From Amyelois transitella (lineage: Eukaryota; Arthropoda; Insecta; Lepidoptera; Pyralidae): a DNA stretch of 64,000 bases. Below, piece after piece: positions 22,794-36,800 of this stretch. The stretch covers positions 9,637,501 to 9,701,500 of the forward strand of contig NC_083510.1 of the NCBI RefSeq assembly GCF_032362555.1, in the 5' to 3' direction. Below the pieces are notes generated by a model that did not search any database, had not been told where the DNA came from, and was given only the letters and a program-made list of their open reading frames with translations. A program made the translations under genes and the position numbers. Every line of letters begins with the position of its first letter. Within the stretch, counting starts at the first letter, position 1.

Positions 22794-24690
22794 TTTTACG
22801 GATTATTCGCAGTTATCTGAGAAAATGTAAAATATGAAAATAATGAACGCCTCTTACAAAACTGCTGAGAATTTGACACTTGACAGTTGTGGTGACAAGA
22901 CAAACAGTTCATTTGGTTGGGTTGGCAGCGAATAATGTTGCCAAGCTCGTTTCAGAGAAGTAATAAATTGATGGTAATTAGTAAGTTGAATAATAATTTT
23001 TAAGTTCTTTGAAACAATGACTAGCGAATAGTGCTATCTCGTAATTCTATACCATTGATCGAGCAATATTTGTGTAATCGCGTTTTGGAAAACGGCTCAA
23101 ACGATTTCATTAAGATTTGAAATGTGTATGTGTGCAAACGAGTCGCGGTCGCCCAGATAGTATCAGTTATTTATAAGCGTTGGTAAATTTTAATAACTAC
23201 TCATTATAATACATAGTTTTTTTTTTAAACAGTTACCTTTATTGTATACTAGCGTTCTATGCAACAGTTCGACATCATATAGACGAAGCCTTTGGTGTCT
23301 TTAATTTTTTTGGTATCCATTTCGGAACAGTTTGGTAGCCCATCGTTAGTTTAATTTCTTAAAATTATTCTATATCCACTACAGTACAGACTTGGTAACT
23401 CTGTTTCTGTACCAAATTTCATCAAAATTGGTTCAGTGGTTTGGGCCTAAAAGCGTAACAGGCAGACAGAGTTACTTTCGCTTTATATTTTATTTATTTA
23501 TGTTATGCCTTATATCCCTAATATAAGGCATAACATAAATAAATAAAAAAATAACCGGATGAAAATCGTTTAACTGTTTCAGTAGACAATTCTTGGGGTC
23601 AAGGCCCATCGTCTTCGTGGCCTTAGTGTATCCTGGTAACACTCTCTGTCTAGGGAGAAGTTCAGGTTCTCTTTATGAAGACGGTTCTGGAGAGTGTAAG
23701 TGAAATTCTTTTACGAAGCTACTTAGGTTTGACCCGCACGACTTATCACGCAGATCTTACTCTAATTAGATCATGAATCATTCAATTGCCTAATGTGCAA
23801 GTATACCTTCTTACAATATATTTATGAAAAATAATATTTTTTAAGGTGACCGTGGTTGAATTTGAAAATATAATACAAACAATTTGATCAGAGAAAAAAT
23901 TATAATTACTTAATGATTTTAAAATAGATATTTAAATAATATTGTTATACTTAGGTATATTTTACCAACTGAAATAAATTAAATTTTAAATGATGTTTAT
24001 TTCATAAATAATAATTCATGAACTAAAGTAAAATTATTATTATAATAAAAAGGATAATATCTTAATTGATTGATACTAAATTTCATTTTCCATAATGGTC
24101 GGTAATAATAGCGTTATGTACTTACGTTTCAAGAGCTCGAAATGTGTAAAGAAAATTTAATATTTTTGTAAACTTTCGTCACAAATAACTGAAAATGGAG
24201 GATGCGAGGAGGCGGGTAAGGCCGTAAATTTTGCCACTATTTGAAAAAAAAATATGTCCCACATTTTGACTGCATATATAAAAGACTAATGCTAGTAATT
24301 TGTTACTAAGGTACTCATAATATATTTTGTAGCTCTTATCTCTACATAATTTAATTTCAAAAGTTCAAACACTTCAATACTTTAACTTCTAGAGTGTGTT
24401 CAACTTGGCCAGTCCTCCAAATTTTGCAAAAATCGCGTTGTCTTTTTTATCATCCAAATACTAGAGAACTACAAAACTCGTAGTATATTTATTGAATGTC
24501 AAGTTTACAAGAACTTAACCTACAGAACGCAAAACTAAGCAGCCAATTAATAATATGATTTATTAAAATAAGTAGATTTAATTTTTTTATCGCAATTTAA
24601 ATGTTTGTCCCCGTATTTTTGCTTATATGTTACAATTTTGTATGTTACCACAATTTCACCTCTAATTAAGGTAAAACATTTTGGTAATAT
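22794..24690. other. Region upstream of Arl8
   Basis: The Arl8 5' flank contains a GACAGTTGTGGTGACAAGAC segment at about 22880. A repeat piece at 23385-23480 is followed by the 28-bp hairpin at 23488-23548. The rest is AT-rich and I see no gene. Confidence 0.45.
23488..23548. repeat. Perfect 28-bp inverted repeat with 5-base loop
   Basis: Arms at 23488-23515 and 23521-23548 are exact reverse complements around the loop CCCTA (23516-23520). The inner stem reads GTTATGCCTTATAT. It sits at the 3' edge of a moth dispersed repeat (23385-23480). There are no mismatches, suggesting recent origin. Confidence 0.8.
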
Positions 24691-24694
24691 TTTG

Positions 24695-25575
24695 TATCGA
24701 TACTGGCAACACTTAAGTGTCCATGGACAAAAAGAAAAAAAAAACCATTTTGTTTACTGTGGTGGGTTTGACAAAAAGTGAGTGCAGGTGTGTGTCGTCA
24801 TTCGGGATTTATTCGATTTCAAAGGTAAAGAATTGGTTTATTACTCCTATTTTCATGTGAAAGTATTATTTAGTGAATAAGTTATGCAGGAGCCGTGTTT
24901 TGTTTTAAATTTAGCTCGAATGATCGAGTTATGGTAAATTATAACCAAAAAAATCTTGCTTCTGCGTTACTTCTAGGTTACTGCTATGTTATCGGTAACA
25001 TTGATTGTATGTTACGTAACGTTTAAGTGTTGTAAGGATTCGTACATAGACTCGTGCAATAGGCTACGACTCATTTAATTTCATATATTAAATAAGTATT
25101 TCCTGTAGTTAATGGCTTAGGAAAACAAAATATTATTATTATTTTAATCATTAAAAGTGCAAGATGAATTTTGAAATCCAATTTATAAAATGTGTTTTTT
25201 ATAGAAGGAAGCGAGCAGAACGATGAAGAACTTGGCAGCACGGTTAGAGAGAATAATGAAAATGAAGGGAATTATTTAAGTTTCAACATAAAAGATTCGT
25301 TATGGTTAGATAATTTGAAAGAAAAACGTGGAAGTATTATATTGGATTTGTTGAGATCATAGAATTTAAAAATGACGAAACATATTACAAAATAATTTTT
25401 TTTTTAAATGTTAAGATTTCAAATAATTCTGTAAAATTCTTAGTGCAAAGAAAGTTAGATCTTGATTCTGTGACCACAATTTCTATAGTAAAAAAGATAA
25501 ATTTGATTCAGTTAGAGACAGATTCAAAAGAATATTATCTGCAAAATGATGAAGATACTGTATTTTTTATTTAAA
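24695..25575 (+). pseudogene. Spliced ORF fragment broken by a frameshift; family unknown
   Basis: A 5' block with TATCGATA (24695-24702) precedes a possible exon ending AAAG|GTAAAG at 24824. An acceptor TTTTTATAG (ending 25204) opens exon 2. One frame reads E-G-S-E-Q-N-D-E-E-L-G-S on to L-W-L-D-N-L-K-E-K-R, then stops at TAG 25360-25362. From 25332 another frame reads K-Y-Y-I-G-F-V-E-I-I-E-F and stays open for 80 codons to TAA 25572-25574. Moving between these frames at about 25330 would make one acidic protein of about 120 residues. No ATG is in frame at its start. The exon 1 ATG at 24723 gives only a 58-codon product in a third frame. I do not recognise the family. Likely a recent pseudogene or an assembly indel. 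Confidence 0.35.
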
Positions 25576-25724
25576 TATTTTAAATCATTTGTTAGTTGAC
25601 ATAAGTAAAAGTGGTTACCTAGTTCCTTTTTTGTGATTTTATTGATTAATTAGTACACATTGTGTTTTAAGTACCTATTTAATGAATAGACATTTTAGAA
25701 GATTTCATTGTTTTTTATTTGCTT

Positions 25725-26045
25725 CTTCTTTTTCTTAGTCGTATTCCTCATGGCTGAGAAGTCGTGATCATTATATGGATTTCAATGAAACACACACAAC
25801 GACTTTCTTGGCAATATTAATAGAGTGGTTTGCCATTGCCTTCTCCATTTCACACACTAACTGATAAATAATCGACTAATGTGACTTCCTCACGATGTTT
25901 TCCTTCACCGGAAGCAAGTGGTGGTCATGAAAAGTACTAAACGTAAGTCAGATTAGCATACAAACTCATGTGGCTCGAGTAGGATTCGAACCCGGGACAT
26001 TTCGATCACCAGGCGGACGTCTTAACCACTAGACCACCACCGCTT
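25725..26045 (-). repeat. tRNA-derived SINE
   Basis: On the minus strand from 26045 it starts GCGGTGGTGGTCTAGTGGTT (A box) and has GGGTTCGAATCC (B box) at about 25981-25992, an Asp-tRNA-like head. The body contains TGAAGGAAAACATCGTGAGG, a core shared with other moth SINEs. It is not a functional tRNA, since there is no matching acceptor stem. Confidence 0.7.
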
Positions 26046-26639
26046 CATTTCATTTATATGCTTAGTTCTTACATAAGGTTAATAGATACCCTGGCCCGTA
26101 CGCCCGTACATACATTTTGTTTTGGAACATTGCATTAACTTCGTTTGTGTTTCTCAGAATACATTTGCTTCTCCAATTCCTATGGAATTGTGCTTGCCAT
26201 TACAATCGTACGTTAGTATAATTTTCAGTAGGTACTTTACGAAAATATTATGAAATTTGAAAAAAAAAATTAATAAAAAAAGAGGCAGTACTTCTGAACT
26301 CGACCTTACACTCTTTACTCGTTACTTTCGTGTTACTTATACGTACCATAACATAGAAGTATCTATGTTACTCTATGTTACTAAGTGGCAAAATCTACGG
26401 CCTTACCCAGGCGATTATTTTAAAATATCTAGTTTCTTCTATTATAAGTTAGAAAAAGCTGACATAACCCGGAACCAACCTAAAAGAACACGTTATAATA
26501 AAAAAAATATCAATTATTTTTATTGTAGTTCAATTTTATTTATATGTATACACCGTTTGTGTGATAGGCTATATAAATTTAATTATGACATACATATATA
26601 CATGTTATCACCTCTATAAATTTTGAAAAAGAAGGCTAC

Positions 26640-26772
26640 GCCAGTTGGTGTTTAGCTTTATAATGGAATTGAGATTCAAATAGTAATTAGGTTGCTAGAC
26701 CATTGCCTACAAGAAGAATCCCAAGTTTATTAGCCTTACCCTAAGTAGCATTTTAAGTCATCCATGAGAAAA
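26640..26772 (-). repeat. SINE copy 7 (partial)
   Basis: ATGGAATTGAGATTCAAATA, GGTTGCTAGACCATTGCC and AAGTCATCCATGAG are diverged family blocks in reverse order. Confidence 0.6.
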
Positions 26773-26984
26773 TCAATAAGTATGATGTACATATTTTCAA
26801 AGATCTCTAATATTCCGGGCGTAACAAATTGGGTTAGGACTATACACATAAGTATGTCAGTAGGATATGTGTTTAAAAATATAAAAAAGTCACTGTTTTC
26901 GAGATATACAAAACTTTTTATTATTGCATCAAGTACAATTGCCAACAGTCATCAAATCATAACATATTTTATCCCAACCAAGAT

Positions 26985-27080
26985 CCCAACGTATTATAAA
27001 TGTGAAAGTAAGTTTATTTATTTGTTTATTAATATCTTTTCATGCGTTATCTTCTGAACCAATCTTCTTGAAATTTGATA
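26985..27080 (+). repeat. Dispersed repeat 5' end
   Basis: ACGTATTATAAATGTGAAAG followed by TTATTTATTTG and CTGAACCAATCTTCTTGAAA resembles the common moth repeat starting TAATATTATAAATGCGAAAG, also seen at 21558. Confidence 0.4.
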
Positions 27081-27189
27081 ACGGGTGGTAGAATAGCGGT
27101 GGAAAGTAGACATACCTACAACAGTAATCTATGGGGTGATAATAATGTAAAAATTATCTATAGCGCAAACAAAGTATTATAGTACATTT

Positions 27190-27801
27190 GCATACAACAG
27201 TGTAAACAGTGAGGTGAGAGGCAAGTGGGGCGCGACGCGGGAAGGACGTTGTCACGTCATAGCGGTCACGTGCGAGCAAGCGTGGCTCACTGCGAGAGAG
27301 AGATTCCGACGGTTGTTCTTATCCGCGACCTCCGCGCCTCACTTATTGTACATACTTACTACATCAAAAGATTATGATATGACATTTGTCAAATTGTTGA
27401 ACAAATATCTATTCTCTTATTAAAAATAAAGGACAATGGAATTTTTACAGATCGTCATCCCATACCGTGCCTTATTTTGACGCCGCCGCCCCGTCACATG
27501 ACATGACTGCCTAGGCTAGCTGGTACCGGCCGGCGCGCACACCTCGATCAGTCAGACCGGTCGCGAACCTCTCGCGTTGATAACGCTAGCTACGCGTCGG
27601 ACCTACCTACATGCAGTTAAACACGATAAGAATAACTAATCGCAGTGCATGTTTGACAAAAATGGATTGCCAGGACCTAACTTAGATTATCAAATACTAG
27701 TGTTGTAACTGTATCAGTGATATTATTATTTTCACGAATTTGTTTTTGATGTGCCAGTGTTGACACAGTGATATTTTGTTTTTGTTGTGCGATAAGTGAA
27801 T
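27190..27801 (+). promoter_or_regulatory. cwo: Probable cwo promoter/5'UTR region
   Basis: GC-rich against its surroundings, directly upstream of the cwo start codon. Contains a CACGTG E-box at 27267-27272 beside CACGTC, and GC-rich blocks at 27200-27345 and 27480-27600. CLOCK:CYCLE and CWO both bind CACGTG in Drosophila, so clock control is a reasonable inference. No TATA box is clear. Confidence 0.45.
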
Positions 27802-30800
27802 ATGGAAACACGACATTATTGGGAGGAAAACGGACATGCCGTTAAATATGACAAGTAAGTTTTTTATAGGCACCAAGTCGTCAAAAAAATCATGAACAGT
27901 ACTTACACTTTTGCTGCCTCTTTTTGCACTTATTTCGAATAGTCTACTTATGGTTGATCTGATAAGTCTATCCCAGGCTGGATACCCAATTATCATAACT
28001 TATTAATTAATTTAACATTTTGTTTCATTCCGCTGTGATAGTCAAAGAGAAATAACTCGCTCGACCGACCTATTCATATTAATATATTAATACTTAATAG
28101 TTGGTAATGCCAATGAATAAAAGGAATAAATAAAAATTTGCACTTGCTTTAAATGAGGAATCTGAAATATTGTTAGATCAATTATGAAAAATAACTTATG
28201 AACTCCAGAAAACAACAAGATTAATATAAAAGGAGTCATTAATTTAAAACTTTACAATGAAAGAAAACCATCGCTCACTAAGTAAGCCGGATTTCCTGGA
28301 AGAAACATAAGGTAGTCTCAGCTACCCACTAAATAAAGAAAGACAGACGTCATAATCATCATTTGCTTTATGTGATTTGAATACTATTAAGCTACTTATG
28401 TAAATTATTTTTGCCATCTGACAAAAGGCATTTTCATCTTTAGATAGCACGAAATACCAATACTTAATGAAGTCTAAGGGGGAAAAATATTATTTCAATT
28501 AACGGTTTTGGGATAGTGAAAATAATAAAATGATAGACATACATAGATCCCGCAGATTAGTTAGGTGATAACCTGTATGTGATGAGCAGACAGACAAACT
28601 TATTTCTAACTTAATTACCTAATAATTAAACAATTTCATTCATAAAAGTAGTAAGTCCTATGCAAAAAGATCAAATATACGAGCGAAATAAATATTTGTA
28701 TCATTACAATTTTCTACTCATATGTACCTATTTATTTATGTATTATATATAACCCTTCTTCAAATATCGATAAATAAATACTTTGATCATAAATGGGAAA
28801 ATAACGAACATTACACGTAATTACATACACACAGCTAATATTGCGATATTAACGGAACTATTTTCATTAAAAATATAAATGTCCTGTGTACTAAATAAAG
28901 TCAAAAAACAAAAGTCTTACATTATGTCAGCTTACAATGCATATTTACGTTTCAATTTAGTTTTTGAATCGAAACGAAAGTGAAAATTTGTAAACAGATG
29001 ATAAAATTGTAGGTATGTTCTAAATTCAGACCTCATTTTCAAAACAAACATCACTTTCATTGCGAAAAGCCTAATTCGAATTTCGATATCGAGAATAATG
29101 TTATGATTGGGGAAAGCGAAGCGAAAATAGCACCCGCCACGTGACATGCGCGCACAGATACGTGGAGAGGCGAACGCGGGGTGCGTCAGGTGAGGTGGGG
29201 CTTGCACGCGCTTCGCCGCGTCGTCCACACGCCGCGGAAAACGTGACTTCACACAAACATAGGCGCCGGATACACACTGTACGCACACCACTTTACACCG
29301 TGCTCACGTTTGTATCGCCTGACGATTTCTGTTTGAGACTTATGCTATACTATTTTGGTTTTTTCTTACTCTTTCAAACATTCAAAAAGTATTGGAAACC
29401 TTAGTAACTAAACTTCTCAGTTCAAATCTAAAACTGAATACAAAATCTGGAATGGATCACTAAAGCTTCCAGACATAACACAAGTAGCAATATTATTAAA
29501 TTTAAAATTTTTATTTGGACCTTCGCTTTCTTTTAACTTAGTGCAATACAGGTCAATGATATGATAATACGGATTTACATGAACATCAACATGTAGGTAG
29601 TTCGATTCCTGCCTATTCCAGCTAAAGGTGGTGTGATTTATAATGCATCGGAATAAATGTCTCAAATTGGTAATTAAAATCTATTTATAGTATATTTCAC
29701 GTTGTCAATTTTGCATGTCAACTCGTATCATGGCAATCACATTAATCCTTTAGCCTTGACGGTCATCAACCTTAGGTCAGCGCCATTGTGGTTTGCTTTT
29801 CTTTCCATCGAAACATGGTGTTATAGTATCGTAACATATTTTATTTAAATAAGATTAAAATCATATTTATCACATTACCACATCAGTGGTACCTACTCGT
29901 GATTCATTCATGACAAGTTATTTTCCAATAAAATATCCTACTAAGTGTCTTCGATCTAAGCTGCGGGTGAAATGGTAGACTTGACGAGACTGAGTTTCTT
30001 TAAAATCCTGCTAGCCTCGGTAATTATAATTATTTAGATGTTTTTTTTTTCTGTTTTAAGTAATGTTATTTCTTATACTTACCTGCATATTATGTATTAT
30101 TTTTGTTTGATTTTACGAACAAATCTAAACTTAGTATAATGAGGGACACTAACTAACATCCTGCTTCCACTTACAGCCCAAACCACTGCATTTATGGATT
30201 TGAAATTTGGTTGTAAGTACCATATTATGAAATGTTTTTGCCAATACTCAGCAGATTATATTTTATGGCAGCCCCGTTTGACAGAAAATTATAGCCTACA
30301 TTAAAAAAACAAAACCTTTTAAAAAAATTTACGTTTTGTCTATAACTAGATGCGTCCGCGGCTCCGCCCGCGTTAAATGGAAAATCCCGTTATCCTCCGG
30401 GTCCGCGGGATTTCCAAAAATTCTTTCTAAGCTGGTCGTCATTTTGTATGGCCGGAAACCAAAAACACGTCGAATGGCCTTTATTATTTATTTTTCCTTA
30501 CCAATACCAACACCCATCCCCATGATCCGCATTCTATTTCGATATGTGTGTACGTGTTTAGTTCTCTTTAATGAAATATAAATAACTACCAAACGGATTT
30601 TCATGAAACTTTGCCCTTATAATATAATAAGATATTATTGAATTTAACATTCATTCAGAATTCGGAATAGAGGAACCTAAGTATACAAGGCAATATGATT
30701 CTATGATTTCGGATGTTTAAAACGTTTTAGATATAAAAGAAAATTACCGTGACTTACGTATTTATTTACAATGTGTCATGATTTAATTTATCACGTGATA

Positions 30801-33800
30801 TGATATAGCATGCATGGTACGACTAGGCTGTTCTGTAATTGGATTCTCACGAAGCGTGCAAGCAGCTAATGTGCACGAGGAAAACTACAATATTGTAAAA
30901 GAGCAAGACAAAGTCTTTAGGTAGAATAAAATAAAGTTGGCGTAGGTATCTCAGGATCGCGACGGATCCATACGGCTGAGCCTGCTCTATTCCTACAATT
31001 TTACAATTTCTTCTCCTTGACTCAGACTTCTACATACGTACATTTTATCACGTCTAACCATATACTTCGCGGGGTAGACAAATAGTTTTAAAAAGATGCC
31101 CACTGCATCATTCATGACATCCATTTAAAAAGTACTTAGTAAAAAATAATATGTGACTAACTAAAGGAACGAAATTCACGAAAAAATTGTTATTAAAGAT
31201 ACCAAGCGAGTTGTTAAATATTAAATCAAAAATACGTATTGCGTTCTGTGTAGTCAGACATACATAGGTAGATGGTAAACCGTATAATACAATCAACATT
31301 TTGCTTCTTCAGAAATGTAATATTCTTAACATTGTCAACCCTGTTTGGATATGTGACCTAAATGCATCTGCATGTTAGATTATCTGATCTTGTCCTCAGG
31401 TCCCGTAAGATAGAAATGTATGTGCGAAAAGCTAAGAGACGGAAAGCAGTCCAAGGAATTTGCCACATTTTCCTACAAAACAACATTTTGAAGGCAGAAA
31501 CGGCAATACGGTTTTGGCTTTTTGAAGTCTAAGTCTCAGAAGCTAAATATCGAGATGAGAAGATGGGTTTTTTGATTTTGGCTAAGTTACATATGAGATA
31601 TGAATGGTGTACACAGTCGCATCCGGGGTAAACGCGAGCTGAAAACACCATTAGTACCTACGAGTACTAATAATATTCGAACACTCCCACTCAAGATTCT
31701 GATAGGCGATACCATGTGACCGATTATGAATTCACGAGGAATCCACCGATACTCTTATAGGATTATGTTTCTCTCATTTTGGGTCTTATTTTGTTTATCT
31801 GAGAATTGTTTTTCGTGTGGCACCCGGGCCACGTCAGGTTCTTTGCGCAACTGCCTCGTGGGTCGCAACGTGACTCCGATGCATGCACGTGGCGTATCAT
31901 GCTGCGAAGTATTTCTACTTCGAAAGGAGCGCCATAATACAATCCTGGGTTTAATTTAATTAGTTATCGATTTCCCATTGTTCTAAATACAAATTTAGAG
32001 CTTCCACCAGTTTACAGGCATGTGGACTGTTTTAGCTCAGTACAATTATAATTCTGTATTTTCTGGGTGTGGGTGTTTATGTAAACTGAAATTTTAATAA
32101 GATTTAAGCAACAACGTACAAACTTTTTAATCTTGAGATCCTTATTTTAAATTGAATCTGACTAAAGATAGAGATTAAGTATACTAAAAACGACCTTTAC
32201 GTTTTTTTACATTTTAGGTCGTTCCACAGTCTGATAAAATAGATAGTTATGTAGGTAACAATTTATCTATCTGTAGGTAATATAAAACTCTTCCGTTTAC
32301 TGAGTTAATGCCTGTGTTCAACGCACAGACCAAACCGGTGTAGAAATTTTAAATTTGGCATGTAGGTAAGTTCCTTATGCGGGCTAGGAGACATTTTTTG
32401 CTTTCATCCAAGTACGTATCACCTATCGTTGTAAGTTTCTTTTCATAATCATTTTATATGATACCAAACAATGACAATGCTTAAAAAAAATATTGCTATT
32501 AAACTTTGCTATAATGACACATTCATACTTACACGTGTGGTTCTCCTTAAGACACGTTCCACTACGCGTGCTTTGCCTAGTCTTAATTGATCTATCTTAA
32601 TAGAACTGGTTTACGATTTCGCCTTAGTTCAAAGGTGAACTGAATTCCCACATTACACATTTCTCACCTTCGACATTCAAGTACCTGCTCACGTCAGGTC
32701 GGGAATTAATATAACTGAGAAATTACGAGGTCTATCAAATGCCTAACTTACCTATCTACAATTATACCTCATAAGCCAAGGTGTCTACTAACTTCTTACG
32801 TAAAATACTTACTTAATATTAATGCAGGAACCTATCGCCGATATTTATAATAAATGCCTAAAATAAATTACTCGGCCCACATCTCACAGCTGAGTGACAA
32901 AAAAACTTAATAAGATAATTGTAAGTAACTGATTAATTAAGTATAAACTGTTATTTATCTTTAAGTAGGTATACTATGGCCATAAGACAAATAATTTTGG
33001 ATTTTTTTTATTCAAACAAACCAGGTTTTACTTTTGATTTATATACATAAGTGTGTTTATTTTTGGATTTTCGCTAAGTGCTAATGTTTATCGTGTTGTG
33101 TTGTGAATAACGATGTTTGTCATACATTGCATTTCTTGGATTGACTTTAAAAAGAGCGAAGCGGAGGTAGGTAAGTGTTGAAGAGTAACATACGAGCGAG
33201 CAAGTTGAGCGAGAGACCTTTTCCGGTGGAAGGAAATATTTTTTTCAAAAGACTACCTAAACTTATTATTAATACAAACTACTTAAATATTATTTTGGGC
33301 TCATTACATTAACGCGGTGAAGTACAGGCATTACCTATATGAAAATAAACACAGTTAAATAGCTAAAGCGAAATTAATAGGTAAGTACTTACTTACCTAC
33401 TCGTATTTATGTATTTGGACATATTGTGTCGTGTGGTTCCCGGTACCAAAAGAAAAAAGAATAGAACCACACCACCTCTTTCTCATGGATGTCGTAAAAG
33501 GCGACTAAGGGATAGGTTTATAAACTTGGGATTCTTCTTTTAGACAATGGGCCAGCAAGCAACCCGTTTCTACTTACTTGAGTCTTGAGTTTGACATTGT
33601 TGTCTCTGTCAACCCGCAAGGGAAAAGACGTGACTATAAGCATGTACGTATGTAGATATTCAGTGCACACTTTAATGGTCGAAAAAGTAAACAAGTGCAC
33701 GTGACATAGGTTGGTCACGATGTGAAATGGGAGCGCATAGATTTTGTCCATATCAAATACGTCAGCTACTGATTTTACATGTCCATACTAACGAGATGTT

Positions 33801-36800
33801 TACATTGTGACCCATTTTTAAACGTTTGTCCTTTTTGGTTCGGGATAATAATTGATTAATAAATGAGACAAAATGTAGACTCAAAATGTAAAGAGTATTT
33901 GCTATTCATCAGCGAGAAGCTGGTTTGTCTGAAGAAAAAAAAGACTCGACTTGAAAACAAGAATATTTTTCTTCCTTTTTGATTGAGCCTTCAAATAAAG
34001 CACACAGTTAGTCTGAATAAGAGGAAAATATCGTTACCTACTTAATTCTCAGCTAATAATTATAGAATCTACTATTACCTGGATATATCGTCCGGTTGCC
34101 TTATTCAAAAATCAGTAGATTGTTTTCAAATCATTCTTCTTCTTCCTGGTGCTAGTCCAGGTTTTGTCCTGATCTATCTGAAGACGAGCTCGGGGTGCGT
34201 CTATGACTATAATCCTGGACTCGGTTAGTTAGGTTATAAGTACACAAAGCATTTCCCGCTGACCTCCGCAACCAACCAAGGGACAAGGGAAACCCGTTGC
34301 CTGCAAATGTGCAGGTTTCCTCGCGATGTTTTCCTTCACCATATAAAACCGTCGGTGAACAAACTTGGTACCAGTGAGTCTCTCAATGAGTTTGTTCACC
34401 GAGTACGAGTACATGGCTGAGGTAGAATTTGAATCTGTGCCTCCAGACACCAAACCATCAAGGCTATCTATAGATAAAGATTTTTTGGAAAAATTTCAAT
34501 GAATACAAATTGAAAAACCTCCAAATCAGTTCGTGAACTCGTTGATACGAAGGCTGATTTATCATTAACAAAACCGTCCAAGCATGAACTCGGCAGCACG
34601 TGACACCGCCGCACGTGTCGCGTGACGTCACACCTTTACACAACATTGCAACAACACGATTCACCTTCGTCTGCCAGAACTGCCATACAAGATACACAGC
34701 TATTACGTGAGTAACAAGGTATATTTTAAAATTCTCCCTGAATCACGTTTATAATCGTACAGAAACAGCACATCGGCAGAGTTGAAGTCGGTCAAATAAA
34801 TGAACAAATTTTGCACGATACGCAGTTTTACTGCAGCTTTAATGTATAAGTACTTTAAGATTTAAGATTAACCTTGCATTGTACTTATTTTTCTTTTGAA
34901 CTAGTTTAATGAAGAGAAAATGAAAACATAACTTTAGCATTAGCCTAGGCATTTCCGTCGGATATTTCTTTGTGGATCAGAGGATCATTGACAATTAACA
35001 AATGTAAAGAATAAGATAAAATTCTAAGGTGTCACACCCATGCAGCCTAATGCTTCGACCACTTCTATTGTTTATTGATTTTATTTATTACAATGTTAAT
35101 AAAATAAACAAACGCTTGTAATGATAAAGTTTAGTAACAATAGTGTTCTTGTAAGCCGCACGCAGCAACTATCGATCTTAAAAGTCAGTGCGTTTAGGAA
35201 TTTACCCAAGTGAATCACCAAAATAACTTCCTTAAAATGCATCGCGTGATCGCGCTATGACATTGCATTGTCTTTCAAAATATGTACACTTATAAACACG
35301 TGAGCAATGTGTTTAATATATGAAATGTTCCGTATGTGCAAATTTTAAAAGTAACTTGAGGACAATTTATTATTAATTTTAAAGCTTAAGTCTTTCTATA
35401 TATCGCACAAATTACCTACCTACGTAAATTTCGCATTCATCAAAGTAAAATAATTTGACTCCAGGTATTGGATAATACACGTGTCTCTTTGCACTATACA
35501 TACATCAGCAGAGCATCATGTAAGTAATGTAGTTACTATTGGTCAATTTTCATTTAGTTACTTTTATGGCGTCACGAAACACATAGCTACAGATATAGCG
35601 ATAATTTAAAAAAGGCCGAACTTACATTCGATTTTCTCTTTAAAAGATGGTTTTGATATATAAGAAGCTTCCAAATTACTTCTCCAATCCCAAAACGTTA
35701 AAAAACTACCGAACAATTGAGGTTCAATAGCGTTTCAACTCAAATTATTAGCGTGCGTAGTGCGTTATAATCTGTAGTTATAATTCGACCGTGGGCAGAC
35801 AGACAGATAAACATTCATGGCTTTGCCTTTGCTTTTTTTATATAAAATATTTTACCCATTTCGGTGTTATTATAACTAACAGGCAAACTAAGCAGTAGTA
35901 CCTACTGTCTAATCCACGTGCTTGCATTACAGAGACCACACATTTTACTTTTTGATAGACAATAATTTTATTTCCTTCATTCAATGAATCTATCCCGGCT
36001 AATTAGCTTTTTTTATGAAACCATCGACCAGTTTCGAAGCCAAAGATGTTATTAAATTACGTATTTTTTTAACATCCTTATAAATAATCGGCTATAAACG
36101 ACATATTATACGAGTACATACTTGCAATTGAAAGATAAAGGATCACGTGCAAACAGATCACATGACTCATAATTTACCTAATAAGTTTTGCCTCATACAT
36201 AACCTAACAGAAAAAGTAAATATATATAAATATTTACCTATATATGTATACATTATTTTTCCGAGAACATTAACTCTACCAACCTCGTAACAACAATTTT
36301 ACAATTTTAGCAAGGTTCAAATTAAGTTCGAGACTTTTTATGAGATACTTATTCCGCGATGCCTATTTTTATTACTTCACTTTATTTGAGATAAATACAT
36401 ATCCAGGCCAGTTATAAAAATCGTAATTAATCATGACCCGACTGGACCTTTTGACAAAAGTATCCAAGTGCCTTTACCACTGCGCCACGAAGGCGGACTT
36501 CATATTTATTTCGATAAGAGTATTGCGATTTTTAAAAGTCTAAACAAACAGTACCGTCGGTACTTCAATAATGTTTCGTTAATGTAATCAAGTGTCAATA
36601 CATTTGTTTGAATTTTTGTAGCACATTACTCAATAAAAGGACGTGCTCCTAGCAGCAATTAATTTTTAAATCTAATAAGCAGCATAGTCATCCTAGCCGG
36701 TACAAACATATGCAATGACTAGTCCTATCACCTTGCATATGGAATGTAGTCAGTCGACATCTACAAGAGTACGCGTGTGACATGCGATTGTCCAGCATTC

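Noticed and set aside
25975-26045. tRNA gene
   Set aside because: A and B boxes are present but stems do not pair as a tRNA and the sequence continues into a SINE body.
26257-26619. 120-codon plus-strand ORF
   Set aside because: Low-complexity AT-rich translation (runs of K, Y, I) without motif; chance ORF.
28932-29291. 119-codon minus-strand ORF
   Set aside because: Open because of the GC-rich island; no recognisable domain and shared with overlapping frames on both strands.
36420-36497. tRNA gene on the minus strand
   Set aside because: Good A box only; no B box or acceptor stem.
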